A stretch of DNA of 64,000 nt from Taudactylus pleione (GCA_031769625.1 JAUIMM010000200.1:51110001-51174000); one strand, 5' to 3'; counted from the stretch's first letter, positions 44,141 through 54,204 are shown. Notes: generated from the sequence alone by a model not told the origin. Numbers and translations: made by a program.

Positions 44141-44449
44141 AAATAATAGGAATAATAATAGTAATAACAATGAAAAATATATAAACATGTTTTAAAAATT
44201 CTAAAAACATAAACATGTTCTTCTTTTCTTCATCATGGCTCTGAAGTGCTGTATAATAACAAAAAGAAAAAAGTAAGACTTTAATGTGTGTTTTCTATGG
44301 TAAAAAACACACACACTACAGTATCTTACTCTGTTTGTTGCTGTGTGAACCTGCACTATGGATGCAGAAGGCCTCCAACATGCATTGTCATCTCCTGCCA
44401 ATATGTCTTATTTCTATACCCAGCACCTTCATCATTAGATCTCTCATAT

Positions 44450-45023
44450 TGTGACTATTCATGATATTAATTATCGGGGTTCGGACCCTGATAATTAACA
44501 TTGTAACTCGATGCAAGCACCGGAGCAATTCATCATTGCTCCAGCGTGGAGACAGCCGATCCGAAAATCAGCTGTGTCCCCGAACTGTTTCACTGTCCTT
44601 TCAGAGCAGTGAGACAAGTGCACATGCGTAACCTACAGGTCACGTATGCGTACAAGAGCCCCGTCGTCTAAAGAAGGGAGTCGGACAGGGGTGGAGGGAT
44701 CCGAAAGAACCCTCTTCGCTATCCGGGACTCCTTCTATAGGGAAGGAGTAGACTGTGAGCCCGGAACCGGAGCACTTGTCATCTAAAGATGGCGAATGCT
44801 CCCGCACTCAAGCCCCGAAAATATTGTATTTTCGGAGCTTGATTAATTCTGACCCCATACTAGTGTATGGGGACAGTGGCCCATTCAGCGTGAGGAAGGT
44901 AAACAGAAGATATCACAGATACCTTCTTGATGAATGGTCCGATAACTTAATTTCTACAATTGCAGGTGAAAATGTTAATTTTCCCCTGCTTTTGTAGAAA
45001 TTAAGTGATGATGAATAGGCCCC
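44450..45023. mobile_element. Chained-hairpin MITE, family E
   Basis: Flanked by TAT (44447-44449 and 45024-45026). The ends TGTGACTATTCATGAT and ATGATGAATAGGCCCC are inverted. Hairpins: ATTATCGGGGTTCGG with its complement, GGAGCAATTCATCATTGCTCC, CCCCGAAAATATTGTATTTTCGG, CCCCATACTAGTGTATGGGG, GAAGGTAAACAG...ATACCTTC inside GGCCCATTCA/TGAATGGTCC, and AATTTCTACAATTGCAGG with its complement. No coding capacity. Confidence 0.78.
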
Positions 45024-45239
45024 TATATGATGAAACAAGGGATGCACAGGATGTTATTGTTCATTTACTCATTTAATCAGTATGTGAGGTAATATATTCC
45101 CTATCCTGCAGTACCTATTATCACACAGACAGCAGGCACGTAACCAAATGGGATAGGCCATCCCCTTCCCCAAGTTCAGTCATACATTGTGTGGCTGCAC
45201 AGTGACTGGGTATGAGATCATCTTACACAGTAGCAAACT

Positions 45240-45390
45240 GATTGGTGGATGGTGCTGGCCATTCACAAGATGGAGTAGCTGGAGGTCTCCATACTTTGAT
45301 TAGTGAATGTCTGAAACTATCCACTAATCAGAGGGCAGGCTGCTGTCACATGGCCTGTACAGTGCACAGACAGACAGCAAGACACCACAG
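45240..45390. repeat. Fragment related to block S / 38.9 kb repeat
   Basis: GATTGGTGGATGGTGCTGGCC and CTATCCACTAATCAGAG echo GATTGGTGGATGGTGCTAGCC near 38910 and the ...GGTGGAAGGCTC boxes of block S. A short scrap only. Confidence 0.45.
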
Positions 45391-45482
45391 GAGGGGCAAG
45401 TTATTTAATTGTTTCACCCTACAGATATGTGATCTAATTCCATAATAATTATACCAATAAACTTTTTGGAGTGGGCTCAGTC

Positions 45483-45824
45483 CAGGGGCCTATCTATAAT
45501 GGGTGCAGGGTGTGCGGGGAACATGGGCCCCTGGGTCCAAGGGGGCCACGCACCGCACACCCTGCCCCCATAATATTACGTACCTCTCCAGGGTGCCACG
45601 TCGGTGCGCGGGTCCTTCGCTATAAAATGACTAGACAATGGCCACAGTGGCCATTTTCCCGTTTTTTGCGCATGCGCAGTACAGGGAAAATGGGCGCCGC
45701 TGCAGTGCCCAGAGTCTGTAACTCCAGCGCTGGCCACGCACAACTCAGTGCACTGCCGGGCGGAGAGGAGGGGGCCCGTGTCGGAGACTGCACACGGGCC
45801 CCCTCCTCTCTAGAAACGGCCCTG
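45483..45824. mobile_element. hAT-like element (CAGGGGCCTATCTATAATGG)
   Basis: Begins CAGGGGCCTATC and ends AGAAACGGCCCTG, flanked by a perfect 8-bp duplication GCTCAGTC (45475-45482 and 45825-45832). The interior has inverted pairs (GGGTGCAGGGTGTGCGG with CCGCACACCCTGCCCC, and GGGGGCCCGTGTCGGAG with ACACGGGCCCCCTCCTC). An end fragment of the same family is at about 46786-46830. Confidence 0.85.
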
Positions 45825-45856
45825 GCTCAGTCTCATAATTACTTCAGAGATCTGAT

Positions 45857-45862
45857 TTTTTA
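45857..45862 (-). terminator. Possible polyadenylation signal of the kinase gene
   Basis: AATAAA on the - strand, about 500 bases downstream of the kinase stop codon. It lies just past the hAT insertion at 45483-45824 as read on the + strand. No transcript evidence; it could be chance in A/T-rich sequence. Confidence 0.25.
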
Positions 45863-46362
45863 TTATGTTATATGTAGATTTAAATTATATTATACTGTAT
45901 TATATTATGTATATTATATTGTGCTGCTAGAGCTCTACGGTCTCATTTAGCATTATTGCAGAGATGGGTAAGGAGGGGAATATTCTACATTATAATGTCA
46001 TCAGAGATATGGGGCCTGATTTTGAATTACAGAGATTGAAGTATGGGGAACTCTATATTAAAATGCCAACAGAGATCTCATGAACAACCATGGCTGTGTA
46101 TGAATCTAATAATTAAGACACTTTCATAGAGGAACTGACTATAAAAACTCAAAGTTCAATATTATCATCAGCATCAATCAACTGATTGCTGAGTGACAGA
46201 CATGAGCCCTGAGATGTATAAGTCACCCTCTTAGAATTTACCTTCTTCATCCAGCGAGAAGTCTAAACAATTTCTGCTGGGAGATGGAGACATATTCTGT
46301 AGAGCACATTCTCAGAGGTGACCTCAGAAGAATAGAAAAGAAAATGTGTTAAAATTATACTC

Positions 46363-46641
46363 TTAACTTATAAAGAGAATATACACATAAAATATAAACA
46401 TGAATACGAAAACCATCAGCCTGAAACCATCTCTTCGTTCCATAACCATCTTCCAGGTGTTAGGCCATCTCGCTCCATGCAGGTGGAAGGCTGGTGTTCT
46501 GGGGATGGTCCTCCAGTTGGAGCCCACATATGAGAACCCTCTGAACAGCTCCTGGTCTATTGAGCTCAGTGGTGTTATCTGAGCCTCTGCTGCTTCCATC
46601 TCCTCGATGTTACATCCTCGGGAGCTGAGTTCAATGGTGGG
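46363..46641 (-). CDS. AGC kinase, last exon (C-tail and stop)
   Basis: The acceptor CTTCTTCCTATAG precedes 46641. The exon starts in phase 0 (PTIELSSRGCNIEEM) and ends with TAA at 46365-46363. SIDQELFRGFSYVGSNW carries an F-x-x-F-S-Y hydrophobic motif, the phosphorylatable end of AGC kinase C-tails. Family members normally stop soon after this motif, whereas this frame continues about 50 residues and finishes in a strongly hydrophobic LMVFVFMFIFYVYILFIS. I infer either loss of the usual stop or a mis-assigned last exon; no splice donor lies between the motif and the extension. Confidence 0.8.
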   Translation of the reverse strand, partial: PTIELSSRGCNIEEMEAAEAQITPLSSIDQELFRGFSYVGSNWRTIPRTPAFHLHGARWPNTWKMVMERRDGFRLMVFVFMFIFYVYILFIS

Positions 46642-46865
46642 CTATAGGAAGAAGAGACAAATAAACATCCATGTACTAAAATCTGATTTCAAATTCATAA
46701 AAGCTAAAAGTGTTAGAAAAAAGTAAGATGTGACATGTATCTATGGAGCCGCTGATAGCACAGGCTAGTGTAGTGTGGTTCTGCTCAGTGGCCTCTCTAT
46801 AAAGGGTGCGGGGTGTGCGGTGCATATATTGTAGGCTGCAAAGTCTACTGGCGCCCAAACCATAC

Positions 46866-47699
46866 CAGGGCCAAAACTAGGATTTTTCTCACCCGCGGGA
46901 AGGCAGTAATTTGGCCCCTCCCCCCCAAAAAAAACAACAATGAAGACATTTTTTTACGTGCAATGCATGTGCACTCCTGAAAAGGGTGTGTAGTTTCATG
47001 TATTACATTACGCCACACAGTAATGCCCACAACACATTATACCACAGTAATGTCCCTTACAACACATTATGCCACACTAATGCCCCTTACACATTATGCC
47101 ACAGTAATGCCCCTTAAGCATTAAGCCACCTTAATACCCCTTACACATTATTCCATAATAATACCCCTTACACATTATGCCATAATAATGCCCTCTTACA
47201 CATTATGCCACAATACCCACCATAATGCACCTTACACATTTATGTCCCCCTTCCTTCCCCAAAGCCTCTCACCTTGTTCCCAGGATTTGAAGCCCCTCAC
47301 CCTAAAATTTGGAGCTGCACGCCGCATTGGCAAGCTTGCTTTCCAGCTAAGGATTTGGGGCCACATGCCTGCATTGGCAGGCAACCGTCCGCAGCCCTTG
47401 AGAGACAAACCACCATCATTCTAATGTGACACCGGTCACGGGCCAATCAGAACTTGCAGACCAGCAGCCGCTGCTGATTTGCAGCTGGTCCACGAGCTCT
47501 GATTGGCTCTCGATTGGCGCTACATGAGAATGATTGCAGCTCTGTGTCTCTGCAGGGCAACGGGCAGCTGCCTGCCAGTCCCGGCATGCGGCTCCAAACC
47601 CACACTAACAGCCAGGTACCTAGGCCCCCAATCAGCAGCCTGTTCTCAGTACCCCCAAGACCAGTGTCAAGGGCACGTGCCCCCCTAGTAGCTGCCCTG
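46866..47699. mobile_element. hAT-like element with internal minisatellite (kinase intron)
   Basis: Ends CAGGGCCAAAACTAGG and CCTAGTAGCTGCCCTG are inverted. ACCATAC flanks both sides (7 bases, with an eighth uncertain). About 47023-47245 is a ~27-base tandem array of ACATTATGCCACAGTAATGC and CCCTTAC types, with some eight diverged units. Non-coding. Confidence 0.65.
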
Positions 47700-48001
47700 A
47701 CCATACACCCTGCACCCATGTTCAATACTTAGATCTCCAGAGTTCCATGTTTGCAGTGGCTGGACTCAATATAAAAATGTACATGAAATCACTTACTACA
47801 TATGGGTGCAATGTGATTGCAGTTATTTCATTAGCTAAATAAAGCAAGTAATGCCACAGTGATCACCATGTGGATAGGCTGAGCGATGTCCTCTCATCAT
47901 AAAATTATAGTTGACCTTCATCTTTTTATTATATATGTAAATGACCCTTATTATCTTTAAATGCATTAATTGTGCAAAACTGCTTTTTTTCCTATACTTA
48001 C

Positions 48002-48274
48002 TAGGTCAGGGACATGTGGTGGTGGGAGTCTAAGGGCTTCCAGCGAGACCCAATCCATACGCTGGAACAAAGGATGCTGGCGGATGTTTCCGTTGGCTCC
48101 CAAACGCCTGGATGGATTTTTACACAGGAGCTGCTTAACGATGTCTTTAGCCACAACTCCTGCCTTGTGGAACCGTCTGGGATGGTAGCGACGGGTTCCG
48201 GTAATCATTTCATTAATGATGATACCAAATGAATACCAATCCACTCCAGCATTGTACTCCTCTCCTGCCAGCAT
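48002..48274 (-). CDS. AGC kinase, exon with helices F-I
   Basis: It encodes 91 residues in phase 0-0: MLAGEEYNAGVDWYSFG, then IIINEMITGTRRYHP, KDIVKQLLCKNPSRRLG and NGNIRQHPLFQRMDW. The DW(Y/W)SFG helix F, the RRLG turn and the H-P-x-F box are standard PKC/AGC landmarks. Between MITGTRRYHP and AKDIVKQLL the usual 'SPFxGxDEDELFxSI...PxYPRW' stretch is replaced by a short RRFHKAGVV, about 20 residues fewer than in conventional PKCs. The acceptor TATGGTAG lies before 48274 and the donor GTAAGTATAG after 48002. Confidence 0.9.
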
Positions 48275-48468
48275 CTACCATAGAGAAAGATATTATAGCA
48301 CATTGTTACTCTATCATTATCTACTATATGCCATGTGTCTGTGTCTCATTGGCACTAGTTCTTTGCTATTATCATCCCACTTTCAGTAGGTAACAGTTTG
48401 GGCAGCATTCTATAGCTGAGTCTTTGCCGCAAATTGCTCAAAGTGGCTAAAAACGTCACAACCGTGAC

Positions 48469-48806
48469 TAGGAATGGTCATATAGGGCTTTCTATTGATG
48501 GTCACCTTCCATGGTGCCATCGATGATAACCATCGATGGTGCATAACAAAACATCTATGGAAAACCATTGATGGTTTGCACCACTTGATGGCCACTGCTG
48601 CCTAGTAAATAGTGGGTTGCGGGCCAATATAAAACATGGGGTGGGACTTAGCAGGCTACCAGGGGGTGCAGCTAAGCTCCTTGTCTCTCTGTAGAAGAAA
48701 AAAACATTGAGCTCCATTGGCTCTCTGCAATCGATAGCAAAACCGTCGCCCATCGGTAGTAACCCTTTAATGCTTGTTAAATATCGATGGTCGATGGCCA
48801 TCCTTA
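48469..48806. mobile_element. hAT-like element (TAGGAATGG...CCATCCTTA)
   Basis: Short inverted ends, with CCGTGAC on both sides (ACCGTGAC 48461-48468; GCCGTGAC 48807-48814). The interior carries repeated ATCGATGG boxes. Non-coding, inside a kinase intron. Confidence 0.6.
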
Positions 48807-48814
48807 GCCGTGAC

Positions 48815-50054
48815 TTCCACGGACAGAACTCAAAGTGAATCTGTCACTCAGTGATGTCAATAGGGAAGTGTGAGCAGTGTCATTGTGCAGGGCCCTTGGT
48901 ATGGCACTGTCTCTGTCCCAGGCTCCTGTATTTGGCTTGCAGGGTGCTTGGTCACTACAAACACACACCCTGCAGCCTGTAGAGCTGCCTGGAGTGTCGT
49001 AACACAATGAAGTCACATATTTATGGGCGGGGCTGGCACAGGGTGCCACAGAGTACTTCCCCAGCACTGCTGTCACACATGCTTGCTCCTGGGTAGGCAG
49101 GTCAATGATGCTCTTATTAAGAGTACAATAAAGGTGTGATGACACAGCTATGAACAGATGGAGGCCAGAATTATTATTTGGGGTAGGTCAGGGACGTGTG
49201 CACATTCACTGATGATGATGATCACCAGCACTAGCGACCCACTTGTCAATGAATGATGGCGAATGCACCACTTATGCTGGCAGGACATATAGGGCCTGAT
49301 TCTGAATTGGACGCAATGCCGATGGTCACAGAGTTGGGCAATGTTTTGCTACTGCGCTTACCCGAAAATCCCTAAAACTCCTACGGCGCATGTGTTACAC
49401 AGTGTGTGCGCACAAAGACACTGATGAGCCGCACACCATCAGACATGTCTAGGAGAAGTGCTTGGCATTCCTGGGTGGTGACTGGGAGGTGGCTAAACAG
49501 ATGCACAGAGATGGTCTGTATTATGGGTGTGTCAGTAACGTGTTTGTGTACATGGGTGCTCAATCACTCACAGTGAGGCCATACTTGTATAATCTGCACC
49601 TGCCATAGTGCTGGTATAAGTTTCTATGGTGTGACTGATGGTGGTGACTACAGATGCACCAGGCAGTATTACAGCATCTACATATGCCCATAGTGACGTC
49701 TCAGTCCTTGCACACACAGATGTACACCAGGGAAGGGCTGTGTAGTGGCATTACATGGTATCACATACGGGCGATTACTAAAGACACAGACACGTCTGCT
49801 CCCACCTCTGACTTAGGCCCATAATGTTTTATTTGTGTGTGGTGTAACCATTTTTTTCTCCATATGGAGAGTTTTTTCTATGTTTTAGAAAAGATTTTTA
49901 CATTTTATGCCTAAAAGTGATGTAAACACTGTATTTTGCAGTCAAAACAAATGGCAAAAAACATTGATTAATAATGTAAGAAATGTATGTGACATCTGCC
50001 AGGCGTAAGCCGGAGCATATGCTGCTGATAGTAATAATATATTATACCCCTCAC
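48815..50054 (-). other. Kinase intron, remainder
   Basis: Presumed intron between the helix-F exon and the catalytic-loop exon. A scrap of the GGGCCTGATTCTGAATTGGAC element end lies at about 49291. Otherwise nothing recognised. Confidence 0.4.
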
Positions 50055-50193
50055 CTCTGGTGCCATATATCCAGGGGTTCCAGCGTAGGCTGTGGCTGTC
50101 TGGTCACCAAAGATGTTATCGATTGCCAGGCCGAAATCAGCAATTTTCAGATGACCAGACTCTGCCATCAGGATGTTATCTGGCTTTAGGTCT
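50055..50193 (-). CDS. AGC kinase, catalytic loop and activation segment exon
   Basis: The first base completes the Arg codon of HRD with the previous exon. The exon then encodes [20 protein letters not shown] (Asp of HRDLKPDN and Asp of DFG) and [20 protein letters not shown] with GYMAPE. All catalytic residues are present. In the activation loop the position just before the aromatic-x-Gly-Thr-Pro motif, normally the Thr phosphorylated by PDK1, is Ala (T-A-Y-A-G-T-P). The acceptor TTCTTTATAG lies before 50193 and the donor GAG/GTGAGG after 50055. Confidence 0.92.
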
Positions 50194-50376
50194 CTATAAA
50201 GAAAGATTTATGATAAATGAGAACTATTTTGTCTAGTGAGAAATATATACTGTACATGAATTACTAGTAGTATTACAGGAGTCACATTTTGCAGACAGCG
50301 CCACCTAGTGATTACAGTGATTTCAGTTCTTACATTAAGCGTAATAAGAAAGTGCACATCACTGTGACCTGATTAT

Positions 50377-51290
50377 GGGCTCTATTTATTAACATTATTT
50401 TTACTAAAATAAAGTGAAAAAGGGTGTTTTCACACCCTTTTCACATTATTTTAGTTTCACCTGTAGTTATTACAGGGCAATTGGAGTAGAATTAGTAAAA
50501 TTCTACTCCAAACCCCAGTATCACTTATTTTTAGTAAAGCAGATCGCATTTCCCATAATTGTAATGGGAAATGTGATCCGACCATAGTTACTAAAAATAA
50601 ATTGTAAAAAAATACCGGGGGAAGCCCTGTGATAATAACGCCACCTGGAGGTGGCGTTATCCAGGATCTCCCCCGGTTACCGGGCTCCCACTCTGCTCTA
50701 ACGGGGAGAGCAGAGGCGGGAGCTGGTACCAGTAATCAGCTATGTGGTCTAAGCAGACCGCAAGCTGATTGCTGTAAAAAAAAGAAAAAAAAAATGAAAC
50801 ATTTTTTTTTTACTTACCTGAATCCAGGGACCGGTGATCGGGCCTCCGGTGATGGCTCCTCTCCGGTCAGCTGGTCTCCCATAGTGCACTGCGGCCCGGT
50901 CATCAGGTGATCGGGCGCCAGTGCAGTATGGGAGATCACCTGATCGGGAAGCCCAGAGAAGACCACCGGAGGCCAGGAGGATGCAGGTAAGTGTAATGAA
51001 GGGAGGGGGGTTGCGGGGGTCCGCGATCGTGGGGGCGGGGCTTAGCATCGGTGGGGGGGTAGTAGTGGTGGTCGGTCGGCGCATGCGCGGGCTCTTAGTT
51101 GCGGTATTTTTTCAGAAAATACCGCGACTAGAGTGCGGATGGGATCCGCAGGGACAGAGCTTTATCGCAAGCTCTGTCCCTGCAAGGGATTTATAGTAAA
51201 TCCCTGTGATATGCGAATGCAATGCGAATTCACTCGGTAATATCACACTACAATCCGCATTCAATATGCGGATTGTAGTAAATAGAGCCC
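50377..51290. mobile_element. Chained-hairpin MITE, family D, copy 1 (kinase intron)
   Basis: Flanked by TAT (50374-50376 and 51291-51293), with ends GGGCTCTATTTATTA and TAGTAAATAGAGCCC. Successive hairpins lie at about 50403-50455 (GTGAAAAAGGGTG arms), 50482-50510 (TGGAGTAGAATT arms), 50543-50577, 50616-50676 (ATAACGCCACC arms), 50736-50774, 50868-50935, 51095-51125, 51146-51183 (GCAGGGACAGAGCTT arms) and 51252-51280 (CTACAATCCGCATT arms). It has its own GC-rich centre and no coding frame. It lies between the two exons that encode the HRD motif. Confidence 0.88.
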
Positions 51291-51323
51291 TATGTATGAA
51301 ATTGGAATTATTAGTATAATTAC

Positions 51324-51386
51324 CGATGGATGATACCCTTAGAGTGCAGGTGTTGTACACCACATGTGATCTCAGCTGCGTAGAAC
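51324..51386 (-). CDS. AGC kinase, helix E exon (63 nt)
   Basis: It encodes FYAAEITCGVQHLHSKGIIH and the first two bases of the HRD arginine, with one leading base completing Thr from the upstream exon. Helix E with 'LHSKGIIHRDLK' is diagnostic of Ser/Thr kinases. The acceptor CTCTTTAAG lies before 51386 and the donor CG/GTAATT after 51324. Phases agree on both sides. Confidence 0.92.
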
Positions 51387-52188
51387 CTTAAAGAGAAGAA
51401 ATTATTGTAACTTGTTGACACTAGAAAAAGGTAGAAAACCTGATATCCCCACTTACCCCCTCATGTCATACACTGCCCCTGTCACATGACACCCTGTTAT
51501 CACTGACACATTCTCACAACTATGCTCCCACATGATCAGCACATTGACATATATGGAAGACATTCCATGATCTAATAAGACCATATGTTAGCAGGGCTAT
51601 CAAGACAATGGTGGGACCAGGTGATATATAGGTGGTGTGGTCAAATCCCCCTGCAAAAAATGACTGGAAAATACTATGTGCACCTGCAAAGGGGGGCCCA
51701 GGCACCCCGCCAACCCCCTCAAACAAGTCCAGGCCCCGGTAATTAGTATCTGCTCCCCCTTCTCTCTGTGCCCCTGCATGTTATTCTATCCATACTCACA
51801 TTCAACATAAAGACCAAATTAAGGTGATCAGTAATGAAAAGATTACATTGAACATTTGCCATTCCCTGGAGAGGATGGCCCAGGTGTATGGGATGGGGGC
51901 ATGTACATTAAAGTCTGCATTTTATTTAAGTCTAACTCCTTTCAATGCAGATGTAATGCAGCTCAAAACTGAGTATTATTATCTTAAACAAGCTCTATTG
52001 ATAAGGACAAGGTACCCCAGTAATGTTAGCTGCTGGGCCATCTAGCGTCCCAGCTTTGGGTAAAGGTGTAGGGGTAGGAAATATTAAGGGGAATTTACAA
52101 AAGGTGTACAACCCTTATACTGTCCCTATCTCTGCACACCCTGTTACAGTTCATTTCAGTACATGTCTGTTGTATTTGAGGTGCTTAC
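51387..52188 (-). other. Kinase intron, no embedded element recognised
   Basis: About 800 bases. No inverted ends, tandem arrays or open frames of note. A GGGGGGCCCAGGCACCCC-type scrap near 51690 may be a repeat fragment. Confidence 0.4.
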
Positions 52189-52280
52189 GTTGCGCTGGTG
52201 ATGTCCAAGCAGCCTTTCCTCTGCAGGAACTGGTATAAGTCCCCGCCACTCGCGTATTCCAGACCCAGAAATAGATGGTT
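52189..52280 (-). CDS. AGC kinase, hinge and helix D exon
   Basis: It encodes NHLFLGLEYASGGDLYQFLQ and RKGCLDITSA, plus two bases. The 'LEY-A-S-GGDL' hinge is typical of AGC kinases (EYxxGGDL). The acceptor CCAATCAAACAG lies before 52280 and the donor AC/GTAAGC after 52189. The split Thr codon is completed in the helix E exon. Confidence 0.92.
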
Positions 52281-52470
52281 CTGTTTGATTGGACACACAC
52301 AACAGTCATATAATACATTTTATTAGGAGAACATGGCAACAACTCCAAGTGAGCGTACTGGCTCATAGCAACATTATTACCCAAGAAGAGATGAAACCTG
52401 TATTTATGGTAAATGTGTAAATATAAATAAAGAATTCTAACTAATGATCCTTGTCTAAAATACACTGTAC

Positions 52471-52641
52471 CGTGGTCTGGAAGGCAAGGTGACCATGGAT
52501 GAGGAAGGCACTACCAGACGCAACCTCTAGCACCCTGCGCTCCACAAACACCAGCTCCGGGTCCTTCAATAGCAGCTTTCTCTTCTTGATGACCTTCACT
52601 GCCAGTCGCTGACCAGTCAGAGAGTCCTCAGCCAGCAGGAC
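52471..52641 (-). CDS. AGC kinase, ATP-lysine and helix C exon
   Basis: It encodes 57 residues, VLLAEDSLTGQRLAVKVIKK to SAFLIHGHLAFQTT. LAVKVIKK has the ATP-binding Lys, and FVERRVLEVA the helix C Glu, as in the PKC 'VExRVL' block. The acceptor CTATCACCTGTAG lies before 52641 and the donor ACG/GTACAG after 52471. Phase 0-0. Confidence 0.92.
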
Positions 52642-53111
52642 CTACAGGTGATAGAGGCATACACACACAATCATATTTCTACTTACATTTTATTACCTCT
52701 ATACGCATCCATATCTTTAGAGGTTAGCGGTATATTGTATTTCCAGTGTCATTAAAGTAAAAAATAAATGTCATTTTTAGATATTACACATTGACACATT
52801 ACGTCCATGACGCTAATTGGAGGACCAGGCAGCAGCTCTGCCGGGAGGAGGTCACGCCCGCATGCCGTTACTCAGCAGCAGAGTCTTTGGGGGTAGGAGG
52901 GCAGAAGGCTTAGGGGGAAGGGGGGAAGCTCCATGTGGCTTGAAGGGGGGCCCCCACAAGCCTTAACCTGGCCCTGTCCTACTGCTTTATGGTGATGCTT
53001 AATGACGTACATGGAGTGACAATGATAATATATTCATGATGCCTCCTTTACTACAATGTCTGAGTCACACAGTTGTTACCTGAGTTATGTAACCACAGTC
53101 ACATGACTTAC
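52642..53111 (-). other. Kinase intron
   Basis: About 470 bases. No element with clear ends; a GGGGGAAGGGGGGAAGC-rich patch lies near 52910. Nothing else supported. Confidence 0.4.
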
Positions 53112-53212
53112 CTTCCCAAAGCTGCCCTGGCCCAGTAGATGGCAGAATGACAGCCTCTTGATGTATGAAGAGACTGTTTCTCCAGGAGCAGCTTCCTGAA
53201 CACCACTTCCTC
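53112..53212 (-). CDS. AGC kinase, glycine-loop exon
   Basis: Two leading bases (GA) complete a Gly codon if joined to an exon ending in G. The exon then encodes GSGVQEAAPGETVSSYIKRL and SFCHLLGQGSFGK. The GxGxFGK nucleotide loop starts the kinase domain and continues into VLLAED of the next exon. The acceptor TTTTTTATCCCTATAAG lies before 53212 and the donor AAG/GTAAGT after 53112. Confidence 0.9.
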
Positions 53213-53261
53213 CTTATAGGGATAAAAAAGTGAACAATGTAACATTTACTATTCAGAGTTA

Positions 53262-53877
53262 GGGATCTATTTATTATCATTAGTTTTACTAAAATTAAGT
53301 GAAAAAGGGTGTTTTCACACCCTTTTCACATTATTTTAGTTTCACCTAAAGTTACTACAGGGCAATTGGAGTAGAATTCGTAAAATTCTACTCCAACCCC
53401 TACGTATCACTTATTTTTAGTAATCAGATCGCACTTCCCATAATTGGAATGGGAAATGCAATCTGTGTGCAAGTTACTAAAAATAAATTGTGAAAAATAT
53501 ACCTGGGGAGGCCCTGTGATAATAACGCCACCTGGAGGTGGCGTTATCCAGGGTCTCCCCCGGTTACCGGACTCCTGCTCCGCTCTAACATGCAGAGCCC
53601 GGAGTCGGCCCCAGTGATCAGCTGTGTGGTCTAAACAGACCACACGCTGATACACTGCAAAAAAAAAAAAGTCAAAAAAAAAATGTACTTACCTGAGTCC
53701 AGGGACCGGAGTTCGGGGCTCCGGTGATGTCCTCCCTCCGGTCAGCTGGTCTCCCTTATTGCACTGCGGCCCGGTCATCAGGTGACCGGGTCCCAGTGCA
53801 GTATGGGATGTCAGCTGACCGGAGTAATATCACACGACAATCTGCATTCACAATGCAGATTGTAGTAAATAGAGCTC
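53262..53877. mobile_element. Chained-hairpin MITE, family D, copy 2 (50 bp from an exon)
   Basis: Flanked by TTA (53259-53261 and 53878-53880), with ends GGGATCTATTTATTA and TAGTAAATAGAGCTC. It retains the hairpins AGTGAAAAAGGGTG, TGGAGTAGAATT, GATCGCACTTCCCAT, ATAACGCCACC and AGTGCAATAAGGGAG and their complements. It lacks the GCAGGGACAGAGC section of copy 1. It ends 50 bases upstream (in the kinase's direction) of the glycine-loop exon. Confidence 0.85.
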
Positions 53878-54204
53878 TTAGAGGCACATGTAAAATGCAT
53901 GTACATTATTGTATTGTATTACACCATTATGTAACTGTAATGCAGTCAGAATACTGTTGTGTACAGAGAGAGCACATAAACTCAGCCATACAGAGGAAAG
54001 TGGGTCATCAATTGCTACTGTTGGAAAAATGGTCAGGGATGGGCTGTGAAGGGGTATTTGCACCTCAGGCTGGTGTCATATTGCATCACCTTGTGCCAGT
54101 CAGTTGCTTAATATTATTTGTATAATAGCTGACCATCAGTGTATCTGGGATATCCTCAGTGGGCCCTATTGCTTAACCATTTAATTGACTAATATTTTCC
54201 AAAA

